Below are positions 31,292 to 42,389 of a stretch of DNA of 64,000 bases, one piece after another. Made by a program: the position numbers and the translations under genes. A model generated the notes under the pieces. It made no database searches, was not told the origin of the DNA, and was given only the letters and a program-made list of their open reading frames with translations. The stretch comes from Paralithodes platypus (Eukaryota > Arthropoda > Malacostraca > Decapoda > Lithodidae): contig CM064517.1 in assembly GCA_032716605.1 (NCBI GenBank), positions 21,795,276-21,859,275 on the forward strand. The letters run 5' to 3'. How positions within the stretch are numbered: the first letter of the stretch is position 1; each line of letters opens with the position of its first letter.

Positions 31292-31429
31292 GATTGGAGT
31301 TGCTGCCTGTGGACTCTGCCGGTTGCTGCCTGTGGACTCTGCCGGTTGCTGCCTGTGGACTCTGCCGCCTGTGGACTCTGCCGGTTGCTGCGAGAAACTG
31401 CCCACGCCACTACCATACAAGGGGAGTGA
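31292..31429 (+). CDS. Exon-like segment with stop, in phase with 30632-30781
   Basis: The acceptor TTTTATTTCTTGTTTCCAG ends at 31291. The frame continuing from the upstream segment reads DWSCCLWTLPVAACGLCRLL and ends with TGA at 31427-31429. The body is three imperfect 23-bp repeats (TTGCTGCCTGTGGACTCTGC). A second frame is also open, so coding evidence is weaker than for 30632-30781. Product unknown. Confidence 0.3.
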   Translation, partial: DWSCCLWTLPVAACGLCRLLPVDSAACGLCRLLRETAHATTIQGE

Positions 31430-31444
31430 TATTCCTGTTTTGTT

Positions 31445-31762
31445 TGTAGTCGTAGTTTGTAGTCGTAGTATGTAGTCGTAGTATGTAGTCGTAGTATGTA
31501 GTCGTAGTGGTGGAGGTTAGGTTAGGAGGGGATGGTAGGTTAGGTTAGGTTAGGTTGTAGTCGTAGTAAGTAGTCGTAGTAAGTAGTCGTAGTAAGTAGT
31601 CGTAGTAAGTAGTCGTAGTATGTAGTCGTAGTATGTAGTCGTAGTATGTAGTCGTAGTATGTAGTCGTAGTAAGTAGTCGTAGTAAGTAGTCGTAGTATG
31701 TAGTCGTAGTATGTAGTCGTAGTAGTAGTCGTAGTATGTAGTCGTAGTATGTAGTCGTAGTT
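31445..31762. repeat. 13-bp GTAGTCGTAGTAT array with a short TTAGG run
   Basis: GTAGTCGTAGTAT/GTAGTCGTAGTAA units on both sides of 31515-31556, where TTAGG repeats (TAGGTTAGGTTAGGTTAGG) occur. TTAGG is the usual arthropod telomere unit. The minus-strand frame of YYDY repeats is an artefact. Confidence 0.9.
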
Positions 31763-31769
31763 GCATGGT

Positions 31770-34660
31770 ATGAATGGTGTGTGTTAGGTTAGGCTAATCT
31801 ATTTTTCCCTTTCAGATGAGATAGGTCTTATTACTTTTACTCTAATCTTTGCTATTTTTCTTATTACTTCACAGTTTTGTTGCTTTGATGATGTCCCCTC
31901 TCCCCCCCTTCTTCCCCGAGTTGGTTCCTTCCTTCAGCTTCAATATTTTGCTTTGCTTTAATTTCAATAATGATTGTATTTGCCTTAAATGTAACTTATG
32001 ATATATTCTATCACTTGAATTCATAACTCTGTATTTGCTATTAACTTCACTTGATATAATATTGTTATATATCGTCTTTGTCACGCGAACTTTGCTTATT
32101 AAAAAAAAATAAACGAACTTCTATCTTTTATTGATCACTATATTATAAGCTATGACTTTTATAACTGATAAAAACTTAGAAAAATAGTTCTCAATTATAA
32201 ATAAAGTTCCAATATATGGACTTAGAAACAAAAATAAATAAAATATGAAACTACACATATAAGAGAACTGAGAAAATATACTGAATATGAAAAGAACTTA
32301 GAAACAAATAGTTCTCAATTATAAATTAAGTTCCAATATATGGACTTAGAAAATATACTGAATATGAAAAGAACTTAGAAACACTATATATACTTGAATA
32401 ACTTAAAGTAATGGTAATTATATATAACTTACAAATATAATGAATCGAACCAAGATAATTAACTTTAAAAAAAAAAACTACTTGAAGACGGACTATATAA
32501 ACTTGTAATACAGAAAACAATTAAAATGGATATTAAAAAGAATATATCGACTTAGTATTTTATTGATCAGTCAGACATACATTTGTATAATATCTTACAA
32601 AACACTGTACATACAGTATATAAACTTTAAATAACGGGAGAAACAAAAATATAATGGATATTAAAAAGAATATATAGACTTAGTATTTTATTGATTAGTC
32701 GGACATACATTTTTATATTATCTTACAAAAATCAGACTTAACACTTCGTTATTTTTGTATTACCCTTATTGATTTTATTGATCTTATAACAAATTAACAA
32801 AGTTTTGCTTTTATATTACGTACCTAAAGTACTTTATACCGAACTTGGCTTTGTGACCATAGTATAACTTTTGGTTCACTACAGGATAGGCCCATTGTGT
32901 ACTGTAATTTTTTTTTGAAAGTACATCTTTATAGTTATTCATTTTGCAATAACCATTGGGATTTCAGCAATTTTTCATAGCTTTATTTTGAATGTTAAGC
33001 CTATTTTTCATTGGCAATGTAATTTGGCATTTTTGATCATTCTTAATCAATGATTTCCGTTTAACTTTTCAATAGCCAAGCTTTTAAGGAATACTTTTAT
33101 AATTTGTCCAATGTTCTTAAGTGCACTGTCCTTTTAATAATTACTTCTCAGGTTTAATCTAGTTCATCAGCTAAGTTAGAAAGTAGTAGTCTATACCTGG
33201 GCTATTTCCCTCTCCCTCCAGGCAAGCCTGTGTTAACTATCTAGTTTATAGCTCAACTCTAACTTATTTTGTTTATGAAGTAGTGTTTAATACTTTCGAA
33301 ACTAGTGTGCAGTTTTTGGAGAGGTTCGTTTTCAGAATTAGTTTCCCAGTTGTGTATGACAATGTGTAGTACTAAGTAGGGATGTTGGTAAAATGATAAG
33401 TCAATTGGCATTGTGTATTGGAAGCGTGATGGAATTTGTGGATGTTGGCAGAGTACGTTCAAAGTAGGGCAAGGATATATTCATTACGAGACTGATTAAG
33501 TGTGTATGATTAGGTGTTAACAGTGTACGGTCAAATTAGGGGAAGGTAGTGATATGCCGATTAAATGTGTGTACGACTGTTGGCAAAGTAGTGTGGATTG
33601 TTGGCAAGGATAAGAGTACAATCATTGAACCTAAATATTGGCAGTATTCAGTGGTCTTGGTAATTACGTGATTTTAATTTAATCATTGAAGGTATAATGC
33701 AACTGGAGCCATGTACAATAAATAAGCATGTGTTGGCAGTGACATTTGTTGAATTGGTAGTGTTATACGAGGTGTTGGTAGTAATATTTGATGTGTTGGC
33801 AGTGACATTGGGTGTGTTTTGGCAGTTATTTGGTGTGTTGGTAGTGTTCGGTGTTCTCGATATGACATGTGAGAGTCTATCAAAGTATTGCTTATGCCAA
33901 AGTTAATTTAAAGCCTAAATGTGACTGGAGCTATGTGCAAATTAGGATTCGATCTCTTGTATCCCCATGCATTTGTTTTTACTGGCAGTATCCCATATAA
34001 CTTTTAAAGTTATTTTAGGTTATGTATATATTTAAGTTTTATTAGGATGATGTGTTATGTAATTTGAAACTATTGTATATATGTAATTACTGGAGTCCCT
34101 AAGCTATATATTCCTGAACTATATCTACTGATCTATTCTTCCCATGTAACAGGTGTATATCTACCAATGTAACTATCATTATCTATCCCATGTAACTATT
34201 ACGATTTGCCTGCTTATCCCAAACCCATATAGCTCTTCCTACCTACCTCTCCAAGAATCTAGATATATTAGGTATTGAAAGTCATCCCTCCTCACCCAGA
34301 AATTTTATTTTGTAGTTCGTTTCGTGAACTTGACTTCTATTATCTGGCAATGTATTCCAATATTTCAAAAAGTTAATTTATAATCATTAGTAAAGTTTTC
34401 TTTAGATTCTAGAATATTGGCGTAATTTGTTCAAATATATTTTTCTATTCATTCCAAAATTAATATTAATTGCTATTAATGTTAGTTATCCAAAATATTT
34501 GCGCTATTGGATTACAATAATAATTAGTTAAATTGTATGTCATTCAAAGTTAATATGAATAACTATCAGAAATATATAAGATTGATCTACAATATTGGAT
34601 TACATCAACAGGTTGGAATCAATAGTCAGGATTAAAATATTTCTTCTTTAATTTTTTTTT
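31770..34660. other. AT-rich, intron-like DNA; no gene supported
   Basis: Very AT-rich with short local duplications: TTAGAAACA...AGTTCTCAATTATAAAT near 32172 and 32300, and ATGGATATTAAAAAGAATAT at 32526 and 32653. Between 33380 and 33890 the words GTTGGCAG and GTGTTGG recur without a fixed period. Small frames here have no recognisable domain or splice context. Confidence 0.5.
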
Positions 34661-34719
34661 AAACAAATAGGTGGTGTTGTCCATTGGTCCAGGGTCCTTA
34701 GTCTGGTCACAGCAACACG

Positions 34720-35112
34720 TCACATCTGTAAAAACAAGAAACTATTGAGGCACCAGAAATACAGGAGTTTCAAGGAGGGGGTCGGGGGGTAGAGGGGGGC
34801 GGGGGGTGGGGGGGGAGTGTCCTGAGGGGGGGGGGGCTCCTGAAGGGGGAAGGGGGTGTCCTGAAGTGGGTAGAAGTGGGGGGGGTTCTGAGGGGGTAGA
34901 GGGGGGTCCTGAGGGGGTAGAGGGGGTCCTGAGGGGGTAGAGGGGGGGTCCTGAGGTGGTAGAGGGGGGGTCCTGAGGGGGTACCAGGGGGGGTCCTGAG
35001 GGGGTACCAGGGGGGGGGGTTCTATTTTGTTCTTATATTTTTCATTCAGTCTCCTATATAACCATTCCACACCCGCTACGAGTTTTTCCCTTTCCCTTCC
35101 CTGGTAGTTCAT
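34720..35112 (-). repeat. G-rich minisatellite crossed by an open frame
   Basis: 34772-35030 is a G-rich array of GTCCTGAGGGGGTAGAGGGG-type units of about 21 bp on the plus strand. A minus-strand frame runs through it: MNYQGREREKLVAGVEWLYR, then NEKYKNKIEPPP and a PPQDPP repeat. The non-repetitive leader looks protein-like but has no recognisable domain. The P/Q/D repeat is the array itself. A minus-strand acceptor-like CAG|ATGTGACG occurs at 34723. Whether it is coding is open. Confidence 0.4.
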
Positions 35113-35311
35113 CCTAGCCCCATCCCAGCTAGACCTTCCCTTCAGTTCTATTCTGTATTCTGTTCTATTCTACACACTAGTTCTATTCTGTATTCTGGCT
35201 AAATCTATTCTGTCCTCCCTCCCTCCCTGGTACATCAACACCCTCCCTGCAACACGCCCCCAAACACATAAGAAAAGTCAGGTATATATTTTTAATGTAT
35301 TTTTTATTGTC

Positions 35312-35527
35312 AGGAAGCAGTCAATATGTCGTCGGTGTCAAGCATTGGATAGAAGAACTGGTATCGAGAGCAGACGGTATCAAGAGCAGATGGTATCAAG
35401 GACAAACAGGAGGAGTAAATATTTAGCAGACAGCAGAACAGGCTAGGCACAGCAGAACAGGTCAACGACAGCAGAGCGGGTGACAATAGACTGAGTACAT
35501 CGACAGCAGACAAGGAATTATCAATGA
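35312..35527 (+). other. Splice-flanked exon-like segment
   Basis: Acceptor ATGTATTTTTTATTGTCAG on the left and ATGAG|GTAGGA on the right. Inside are three 16-bp repeats (GGTATC.AGAGCAGA) and an AGCAGAACAGG repeat. All three frames contain a stop, so if transcribed it would be non-coding or a terminal exon. Confidence 0.3.
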
Positions 35528-35818
35528 GGTAGGAGTGAGCTTGATGTGGTTGGTCAAACAAATTTATCTGTTTTGACTAAGATTTGTTTGGTATATTGAT
35601 TATCTCTCTTTATGAAGATGTTTATGTGTTGCATATATATGGAGAGATATTGAGTGAGCTTGAGTATTCAGTATGAGGATATAGGTATTCCAATAATTGA
35701 GTTGGTAGGTAGTGAAATGTGAGCATAAATCGGCAGGTAGTGATTATGAGTATGGTTAATGTAAGAGTTGGTTGAGGTTGAAAGGTGGGATTCCAACAGA
35801 TGTGAGCAAATCAAGGTG

Positions 35819-35981
35819 ACAACGGAACTATAGATGGACAGACATCAACGACTGCCACAGCATCAATGAGACTATCAACAGTGAAGATTGACTGAGTGAT
35901 GGACACATCAACGGCGACAGAGAGACATCAACAGCAACATTAGCAGTGATGCACCATTGCAGCAGACAACAGCGACGATTC
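35819..35981 (+). other. Splice-flanked exon-like segment
   Basis: Preceded by GGGATTCCAACAG and followed by GATTCG|GTGAGC. Rich in ACATCAACG and ACAGC repeats. Coding status is unclear, and the acceptor is weak. Confidence 0.25.
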
Positions 35982-35984
35982 GGT

Positions 35985-37590
35985 GAGCAAAGCTATATTG
36001 TTGTATGGGAAAAACAGGTCGGTCAGTCAGTCAGTCTACCTAACTTCATTACTAAGTCAAGGGGAACAAGAGGCCCCAAAGAAAAACTGAAATAGGAAAT
36101 AGAAAACAGTGTCCCAAACAAAGTAGACCACCCTTCATTCACTCATTGATTAACTTATAACTTTTATCAAGTAAATTTTACTTTACATTTACAGTCTAGA
36201 TCTGTATTAAGGGAATTATGAAAGCTAAGAAAAAATACTTATTAAATTAAATTGAAACTATTCAATAACCAATGAGAGTATATCTAATTAAATAAGGTCG
36301 TAAAACTGAAATACAAAGGTATTGTAAACTGCAAATTATTTGTAAATTGATTAATTATAATACCTTAGATTATTATTCAAGAGTTAGAAAACATTGGAGA
36401 ATAATGGTTAAGTTTTAAATATAATTTGTTATCAGAATTATGCAACACTTTCTCGTAGCATGAAAAACATTACTGAACACATGTAGATTATAACAACCAA
36501 AACAATGCCAGTTGAAGAACAACATTATCATAGGCTTAAAATATCGGTTATCAACATTTACCTAAACAAGTAGGTATTATCTTAGTATAGCAGTAGGACC
36601 GCTATTATTCTAAAGACGAGTCATGGCCGTTGTACGTATAAGACATATCTAATCAGGCTTGAATACCTTTGAAGTAGTTAGGAGAAGGACTTTTACAGTA
36701 CAACAATTTACGCTTTTGAATATTTATCACGAATCTAGGCATGACTAAGTATTTCAACAACTTATAAATAACATTAAAGTCCTTAGCCATGGGGGGACTG
36801 ATATTTGCAGATATTTTGTTCGGATCATGAGGATAACTGCTTAAAACGAGGCATAAGTGCTCATAAAAACTATATAAAAGCTTACAGAGTCCACCTAGGA
36901 TTAACATTAACAAATCAAACTTTGGATGGACCTCGGTAAAAAAAAAAAAAAAATAGTCAATGCAATGTCCGTAGTCAGTGACAATTGGGACAGTAGCTGA
37001 CCATATGAGCAGCCTGTTTAACATATTACAGTAGAAGTCTATAATATGGTTCTTATGGATTTAAGAGTTTATATGGAGTTACCTTGGACATTTAAAAGGT
37101 CATACCGATATTGAGTTTCCTCTAAGCTGGTCTATGATAATCTTCATCTACAGTGGCATGTCAGCAGGTTAAGTAAGATTTATTCAGTTATATTGGTCAC
37201 AAAAGTGAAACAATGCAGTTGTATGGTAAATCTCAATTATATTATAACTTTCTTAGTCTCCAGTGTTTTGCATATTAGTATAAAACTTACTGTATAAGAA
37301 CTAATTGACTACATACTAATATTAACAAGGGTACAGTCAATATAAATAGTTCGCCGATACTTCTATAACTAAACAACTCTTACTAGTCACAGGCTGCTAG
37401 AAGCATATGAAAAGTGTCTAGTAACTTATAATTGCACTGTATTTGAACAGGATTTTGGGCGAACTATTTTGGTTTCGACTAACTGGCAGCATTTTTCTAG
37501 ATCGAACTATAGGAAATTCGTACATTTGGCAACACTGATATAACAATTTAAAGAATGTATGAACAAGGTAATTCATATTTTGTTCAGCAA
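35985..37590. other. AT-rich, intron-like DNA; no gene supported
   Basis: No splice-flanked open segment and no repeat family found. The minus-strand frame at 36653-37024 is low-complexity and lacks a recognisable domain. An A run lies at about 36938-36952. Confidence 0.45.
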
Positions 37591-37591
37591 C

Positions 37592-37705
37592 CAAATTTAC
37601 TTCTAAACTCAATGAAATCAACAAATACATGTGGCACTCCAAGGGCTCGAACCTAGGATACTCACACCGAAATTCCGCGTATTTATGCATTACGCTATCA
37701 AGACT
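37592..37705 (-). repeat. tRNA-like SINE fragment
   Basis: On the minus strand: CTTGATAGCGTAATGCATAA, then a box-B-like GGTTCGAGCCC, then GTGCCACATGTATTTGTTGA. The same order occurs at 43784 and 43866 (plus) and 38496 (minus). Confidence 0.6.
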
Positions 37706-38212
37706 GTCTGATAATTTAACCTTTGAAAGCATACTGGTAATCATAAACCCATCTAAGGCTAGAAAGGTAAATCTAATAAACAAGGTAAGAGCTATCAATA
37801 TACAACTATTATATTGGCCATTCTTATAGTGTAGTCAATTACCCCCAACATGTTGATGTACCGAAGACTCTTGGGAAACTCTCACTAAAGGATGGCCAAG
37901 GCAAAAAATCCTCAAAGTTAGTAAGTTCAGACATAATATCTCAGGATTTTTGAAGAGCTATGTAATGTGAGCACTATTCAATCAGATGTGGACAACTGGA
38001 ATTCAGTAGTAGTAATAGTAGTAGTAGTAATCATTATCTATTATTAGTTACTTTGTTCAGACAATTTTTATCAGGATCTTTGAAGAGCTACGTAATGTGA
38101 AGACTATTGAAATAGATGTGGAAAACTGGAAATCAGTAGTAGTATTAATAAGGATTTAATATTTTACCTATTTGTTGATTTTGTAAGTTTTACATTATAA
38201 TTACCCAATTAT

Positions 38213-38375
38213 TTAACCCTTTTAAGCACATGATTCAAATTTGTTTCATCATCGCTGCCTCCAGACGATTTTAGTTAACTTAGAAAGAACCTGTCAGAAT
38301 TTGAGGGTTTATTTTGATAGTCTTAGCTCTTTGATTCCCAGAGTTTAACAATAATCTGTCAGTAGCATTATTAAA
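38213..38375. mobile_element. Degraded family-1 MITE
   Basis: TTAACCCTTTTAAGCACATG on the left and CTCCAGACGATTTTAGTTAA in the left arm. The right arm is eroded. Just upstream, two related ~75-bp segments (TTTGAAGAGCTA.GTAATGTG) lie at about 37952 and 38078. Confidence 0.5.
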
Positions 38376-38495
38376 GTAAATATATGTATTTGTTTAGTCA
38401 ACTCAACACTTAAAATTTAGCCTATATTCATTAAATATACACAAAACTACATCAGAAGCAAAATCTCTACCTATAGTAATTCATATTTTGTTCAC

Positions 38496-38583
38496 CAACC
38501 AACTTTACTTCTAAACTCAATGAAATCAACAAATACATGTGGCACTCCAAGGACTCTAACCTAGGACACCCACACCGAGTTTA
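38496..38583 (-). repeat. tRNA-like SINE fragment
   Basis: AAATCAACAAATACATGTGG and GGCACTCCAAGGACTCTAAC match the copy at 37592. The box A side is missing after ACACCGAG. Confidence 0.55.
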
Positions 38584-38589
38584 ATTAAT

Positions 38590-39340
38590 TCAGCCTGTTT
38601 TCACCGTTCACCAATTTCCACAGATCTCAGTTTGGAAAGGATCTGTTTCGGGATAACTTAATTATCATCAGTGTTGCCATATGTACGAAATACTTTAAAT
38701 TAGTTATATTAAGCTGCAGCCTATACCCTGTCCACCACTTATGATAGTCTATCTAATATTTTGAAGTTTCTTAGGCATTACTAAACTGGTCTACTTCAGC
38801 CAAGTTGTCATTCAGGTTTTTTGGGCAATGTAGGCAAAGTATATAATTTGTATAGTCTTAAAATAGTTTAACGCAGGAGTTTTGACAAATTAAAGTTTTA
38901 CAAACTAGCTTCGATATTACATTATTCACACATTTAAAAATAACTTATATGCCATTGTAAGAACTGAATTAAAAGTCACCAAATCCCATTTTGAGAATTA
39001 TGATGGTGAACATATCTAACTTAAATTTTAGGATTATGGGATATCGTCGACCAGTTACAATGATATTTTAAACTGTAGCCAGCAAAATTAATCATACTTT
39101 GGGGGATAAGGCGCAACAGTTTACTATTTAGGAAGTTATAAAGGCTATGTCCACGAAGACAGAAACCAGCCGCCTGTGTGTACTCCAGGACAATTATTCT
39201 TCAGGCCAAAAGGGCACCAATCATTAATTCAGTATCCATAGCTATTAAATTAGTGGTTTTATTAATTTAAATTGACTTTGTAGACCAAACTTCAAAATAT
39301 TACATTGCATAGACTTTCATAATAAGATCGTATTAAAACA
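38590..39340. other. No gene seen
   Basis: AT-rich sequence without repeat units. It ends at the 3' side of the minus-strand exon at 39343 and could hold that gene's 3' UTR. Confidence 0.35.
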
Positions 39341-39342
39341 TT

Positions 39343-39445
39343 TTAGTGACAGACCCGTATTACAGTTATCGTTGATGCGAGTTGTTGGTCCACGAGTCCC
39401 ACCATCCGTCTGTTGTCCCCCTCAGGCTGGACGTCTACCATACAT
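39343..39445 (-). CDS. Terminal exon of an unrecognised minus-strand gene
   Basis: On the minus strand the acceptor ACCTAATGTTTCAG is followed by A|TGT. The only frame open through it reads CMVDVQPEGDNRRMVGLVDQ and ends IRVCH then TAA (39345-39343). The leading A completes a codon split 2/1, which is exactly the phase in which the exon at 41715-41819 ends (GG|). Only that frame is open in each exon, so the join is consistent over an intron of about 2.27 kb. No domain is recognised. It could be a secreted or lineage-specific protein; upstream exons are not identified. Confidence 0.45.
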
Positions 39446-39504
39446 CTGAAACATTAGGTTAGTATTAGTTAACATCCTGATGTATAACGCTAATACCTAT
39501 AGTC

Positions 39505-39805
39505 ACCACTGCATTAAGGCATTTTTCTGGACCCCTTCGCCCTAATGTTTAGCTCGGTTTGAGGTTTTATGACTGTCTACTATTCGTTTTGACTATTAAA
39601 AGACTTTTTGCCCCAATTTGTCAATTTTATGACCTTGTCATGCCATTTAAGTAGCTAATTTTTCCTTGCAAAGGATAGCAAGCCTGTAATTTTGGAAGAA
39701 ACTGCCTTCGACCGGGACATTTTACTACCGAAAAATGTACACATTTATCTCTAAGGGGGGTCTTGATGGAGGTCTAGGGAGCAAACTAAAAAACCTCCCC
39801 TTAAC
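39505..39805 (+). mobile_element. Family-2 element
   Basis: Begins near TTAAGGCATTTTTCTGGACC and ends CTAAAAAACCTCCCCTTAA (about 39803). Core CATTTTACTACCGAAAAATG. Confidence 0.65.
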
Positions 39806-40009
39806 CCGTGATGTTGAGCAGCTAGTCCGTCCTCTACCGTATTGTCCAAGGTTCAGGTTTTGGTAACTATACATAAGCCTGCAGTTATAAGGGCTATCAA
39901 TTTTAGAACCTTTTTTGATGGAAATTATCTGCAGTTTAGTTTATTAATATATACTTCTGAATTTGGTAAGGCAGGGGGAGAATTTAATGCAGTGGCGGGT
40001 ACTGTTATT

Positions 40010-40185
40010 GACCCTTCATTTTTTTTGTCTATGCGAGTGAGGGAGACAAAAGGAAGAACTGCCTGTATCGAGTGCCTCTCCCCCAGAGTTGAAAGAGTGA
40101 CAGGGCCAAAATCAAGGGACATTCGAGCCAAAATACCTGACACACTGAGTTTGAAGCGATTTAAGTCGCATGATCATAGGTTGTG
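40010..40185 (+). repeat. Dispersed repeat (partner of 53220-53345)
   Basis: GAGGGAGACAAAAGGAAGAA, TCGAGTGCCTCTCCCCCAGA and AGGGCCAAAATCAAGGGA correspond to a diverged copy at 53220-53345. The 143-residue frame at 39842-40273 crosses it; because of the repeat I do not regard that frame as a gene. Confidence 0.5.
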
Positions 40186-40273
40186 CCCTACCTATACAAG
40201 TTCAAAGTTTCTAATTTCTAGTAAAAACAAAATCCACCGACTACATTCCACAATATTATTATTAAACCTTTAA

Positions 40274-40445
40274 CGCACAGGACGCAATTTGCGCCCTTTC
40301 TGGGATACTTAAACGCCTTTGTGACCATCAGGGGTGTTTAGAAACTTTGTTTAGTTACTTCAACCTCTGCAGTTGTCTTCGAGCGAGTGGTGGGCATTAA
40401 ACTAAATTTGGAGAGGTAATTATAAGATCGAGAGAACTATTTCTG
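40274..40445. mobile_element. Family-3 TTAA element, 3' degraded
   Basis: TTAA at 40270-40273, then CGCACAGGACGCAATTTGCG. The body (TTTAGTTACTTCAACCTCTG, ATTTGGAGAGGTAATTATAA) matches 25679-25905. The right TTAA is lost. Confidence 0.65.
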
Positions 40446-40654
40446 AATACAAATAAGGTATTTGTAATGAACCCTATGTTTTAGCATTAATGCAGTACAT
40501 GGAACGCCAGAATTTGTTAAAGAGAACCAAACCCTAAATGCACAACTTAAACAAATAGATTCTCATAATATAATGAATACAGTATATGGGATAGGCTAAG
40601 GGAACTTAAGAGACAACTATACACATGGTAACCTAACCTTTTAATATTGTTAAA

Positions 40655-40940
40655 GAGAGTTGGGTCGTTTATCTGGTCCCCATTCATGCTTAGCCCCATT
40701 ACTTTGCAAATTATAAGACGTTCAGCCCATTACTTTGGCGATTTTAAGACCTTTCAACCTAGTTCTGTCATTATCAAGACCTTTCGTGCTATTTAGGAGA
40801 CTAATTTTCCTGGCGAGTGATACCAAGCCTGTGATGTAGGAGGAACCGGCCTTCGGCCTGGACAATTTTCTACCGAAAAATTTACAAATTTGTCAAAGGG
40901 ATGTTTTTTAAGCTTGATGGAAGTCTAGGGAGGAAACAAA
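40655..40940 (+). mobile_element. Family-2 element, degraded left end
   Basis: TTGGGTCGTTTATCTGGTCC, TTACTTTGGCGATTTTAAGA, GGCCTTCGGCCTGGACAATT. It ends near CTAGGGAGGAAACAAATT. Confidence 0.65.
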
Positions 40941-40949
40941 TTTATAAAT

Positions 40950-41342
40950 AATTAAATCTATATATACCAATGAATAAACCCTTACCCATTAACCCTATTA
41001 AATCTATATATACCAATGAATAAACCCTTAGCCATTAACCCTATTAAATCTATATATACCAATGAATAAACCCTTAGCCATTAACCCTATTAAATCTATA
41101 TATACCAATGAATAAACCCTTAGCCATTAACCCTATTAAATCTATATATACCAATGAATAAACCCTTACCCATTAACCCTATTAAATCTATATATACCAA
41201 TGAATAAACCCTTATTAATTTATATCTGAATAAACCCTTACCCATTAACCCTATTAAATCTATATATACCAATGAATAAACCCTTACCCATTAACCCTAT
41301 TAAATCTATATATACCAATGAATAAACCCTTACCCATTAACC
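40950..41342. repeat. 46-bp minisatellite, about 8-9 units
   Basis: Unit ATTAAATCTATATATACCAA, TGAATAAACCCTTA(C/G)CCATT, AACCCT. One shortened unit near 41210-41225. Each unit contains TTAACCC, and the array ends at a TTAA used by the next element. Confidence 0.95.
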
Positions 41343-41346
41343 CTAT

Positions 41347-41665
41347 TAAGGGGAGACGCTCGTTGTTCTGGTCCCCTTTCTCCCTAGTGTTTAGTCCTAT
41401 TAGTTTTGAAATTTGTAGACGTTCGGCCCATTTGTTTGGCGATTTTAAGACTTTTCGTCCCATTTAGTTATACATTTGAAGACCTATCGTGCCATTTAGG
41501 TGTCTATTTTTTTTTCTGGCGAGCGATAGCGTGCCTGTAACTGAAAGAGGAACCGGCCTTTGGCCGGTAAATTTTCTAGACAAATTTACAAATTTATCTT
41601 GAGGGCTGGGTCAAGGGGATGTTTAAGTTTGATGGATGTCTAGCGAGGGAACTAAGAATTTATGA
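41347..41665 (+). mobile_element. Family-2 element at the edge of the 46-bp array
   Basis: TTAA 41346-41349 region, then GGGGAGACGCTCGTTGTTCT. Core GAGCGATAGCGTGCC and CCGGCCTTTGGCCGG. It fades near CTAGCGAGGGAACTAAG. Confidence 0.7.
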
Positions 41666-41714
41666 ATTAATGAATGTATAGGCCAAAAAATATATATATA
41701 TAATGTGTTCTTAC

Positions 41715-41819
41715 CCTAGTTTGTTGGTGAAGATGGTGAAGGTTCCGTTTGGGTTTCTCAAGTTGGTCTTCCCTCCGCCGAGCCTCAACTGTGCTGTACC
41801 TCTCCTCTCCCCCTCACAT
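41715..41819 (-). CDS. Internal exon of an unrecognised minus-strand gene
   Basis: Exactly 105 bp between GATTTTATAACAG (acceptor) and CTAGG|GTAAGA (strong donor at 41714-41710), reading the minus strand. Only one frame is open: CEGERRGTAQLRLGGGKTNL followed by RNPNGTFTIFTNKLG. It enters with one base and leaves with two, so exon loss would preserve frame, and it joins the exon at 39343-39445 in phase. GC content (about 55%) contrasts with the AT-rich surroundings. No domain is recognised. Upstream exons would lie to the right; a candidate at 42200-42290 is not phase-compatible. Confidence 0.5.
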
Positions 41820-42385
41820 CTGTTATAAAATCCAATATTAATATTACAGCTTAAGGAATTGACCACTTGCGAGTTTCAAGCTATAAGGAAGCTGGAGTTT
41901 TTTATATCGACATTTAGCAGAATTACGAGCTAAAATAAGAGTTGTATTGCATAATTATATAAACACATAAAACCAAATTCACCGTACATTCTAGCCATCC
42001 AAAACCTACATTAAATTACTGCATTTCTGTTTAATAACTTTGTATACGGCCCAAACTTCCTTATAGCCTGAAACTCACAAGTGGTCAATTAGGCCAATAT
42101 TTCTGATATAATGTAGATTTCCAAAATTTATCAATTCATATGTTTTTGCAACAACAAAAAAACATTATATCTCAACCATAGTCAAGGTGGTCGTGATTCT
42201 TGGTCGGGTCCGTCTTGGGTCGGGCCGGTTCGTCTTGGGTTGGGCAAGATCGCAGCGGTCCTCCCATCTCTAACCTGTTTGGAAGATTTAAAGTCACATT
42301 AGTAGGTTCTGGCATACCTTATTTCACCGTTGTTCCTCCGTCGGGCCATCCAGTTCATTCCTGTTGATAAAATATTTAATTATTT
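41820..42385. other. Mostly intron-like; GGTCGGGTC repeats
   Basis: 42180-42260 contains TCGGGTCCGTCTTGGG and TCGGGCCGGTTCGTCTTGGG, a short degenerate repeat. On the minus strand it follows an acceptor-like CTTCCAAACAG. Not enough to call an exon. Confidence 0.3.
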
Positions 42386-42389
42386 CAGG

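Noticed and set aside
31515..31556. A true telomere or chromosome end
   Set aside because: Only about five TTAGG units, inside another tandem array, with sequence continuing on both sides.
39842..40273. 143-residue plus-strand gene
   Set aside because: Its central part is a dispersed repeat found again, diverged, at 53220-53345, and no splice or domain support was found.
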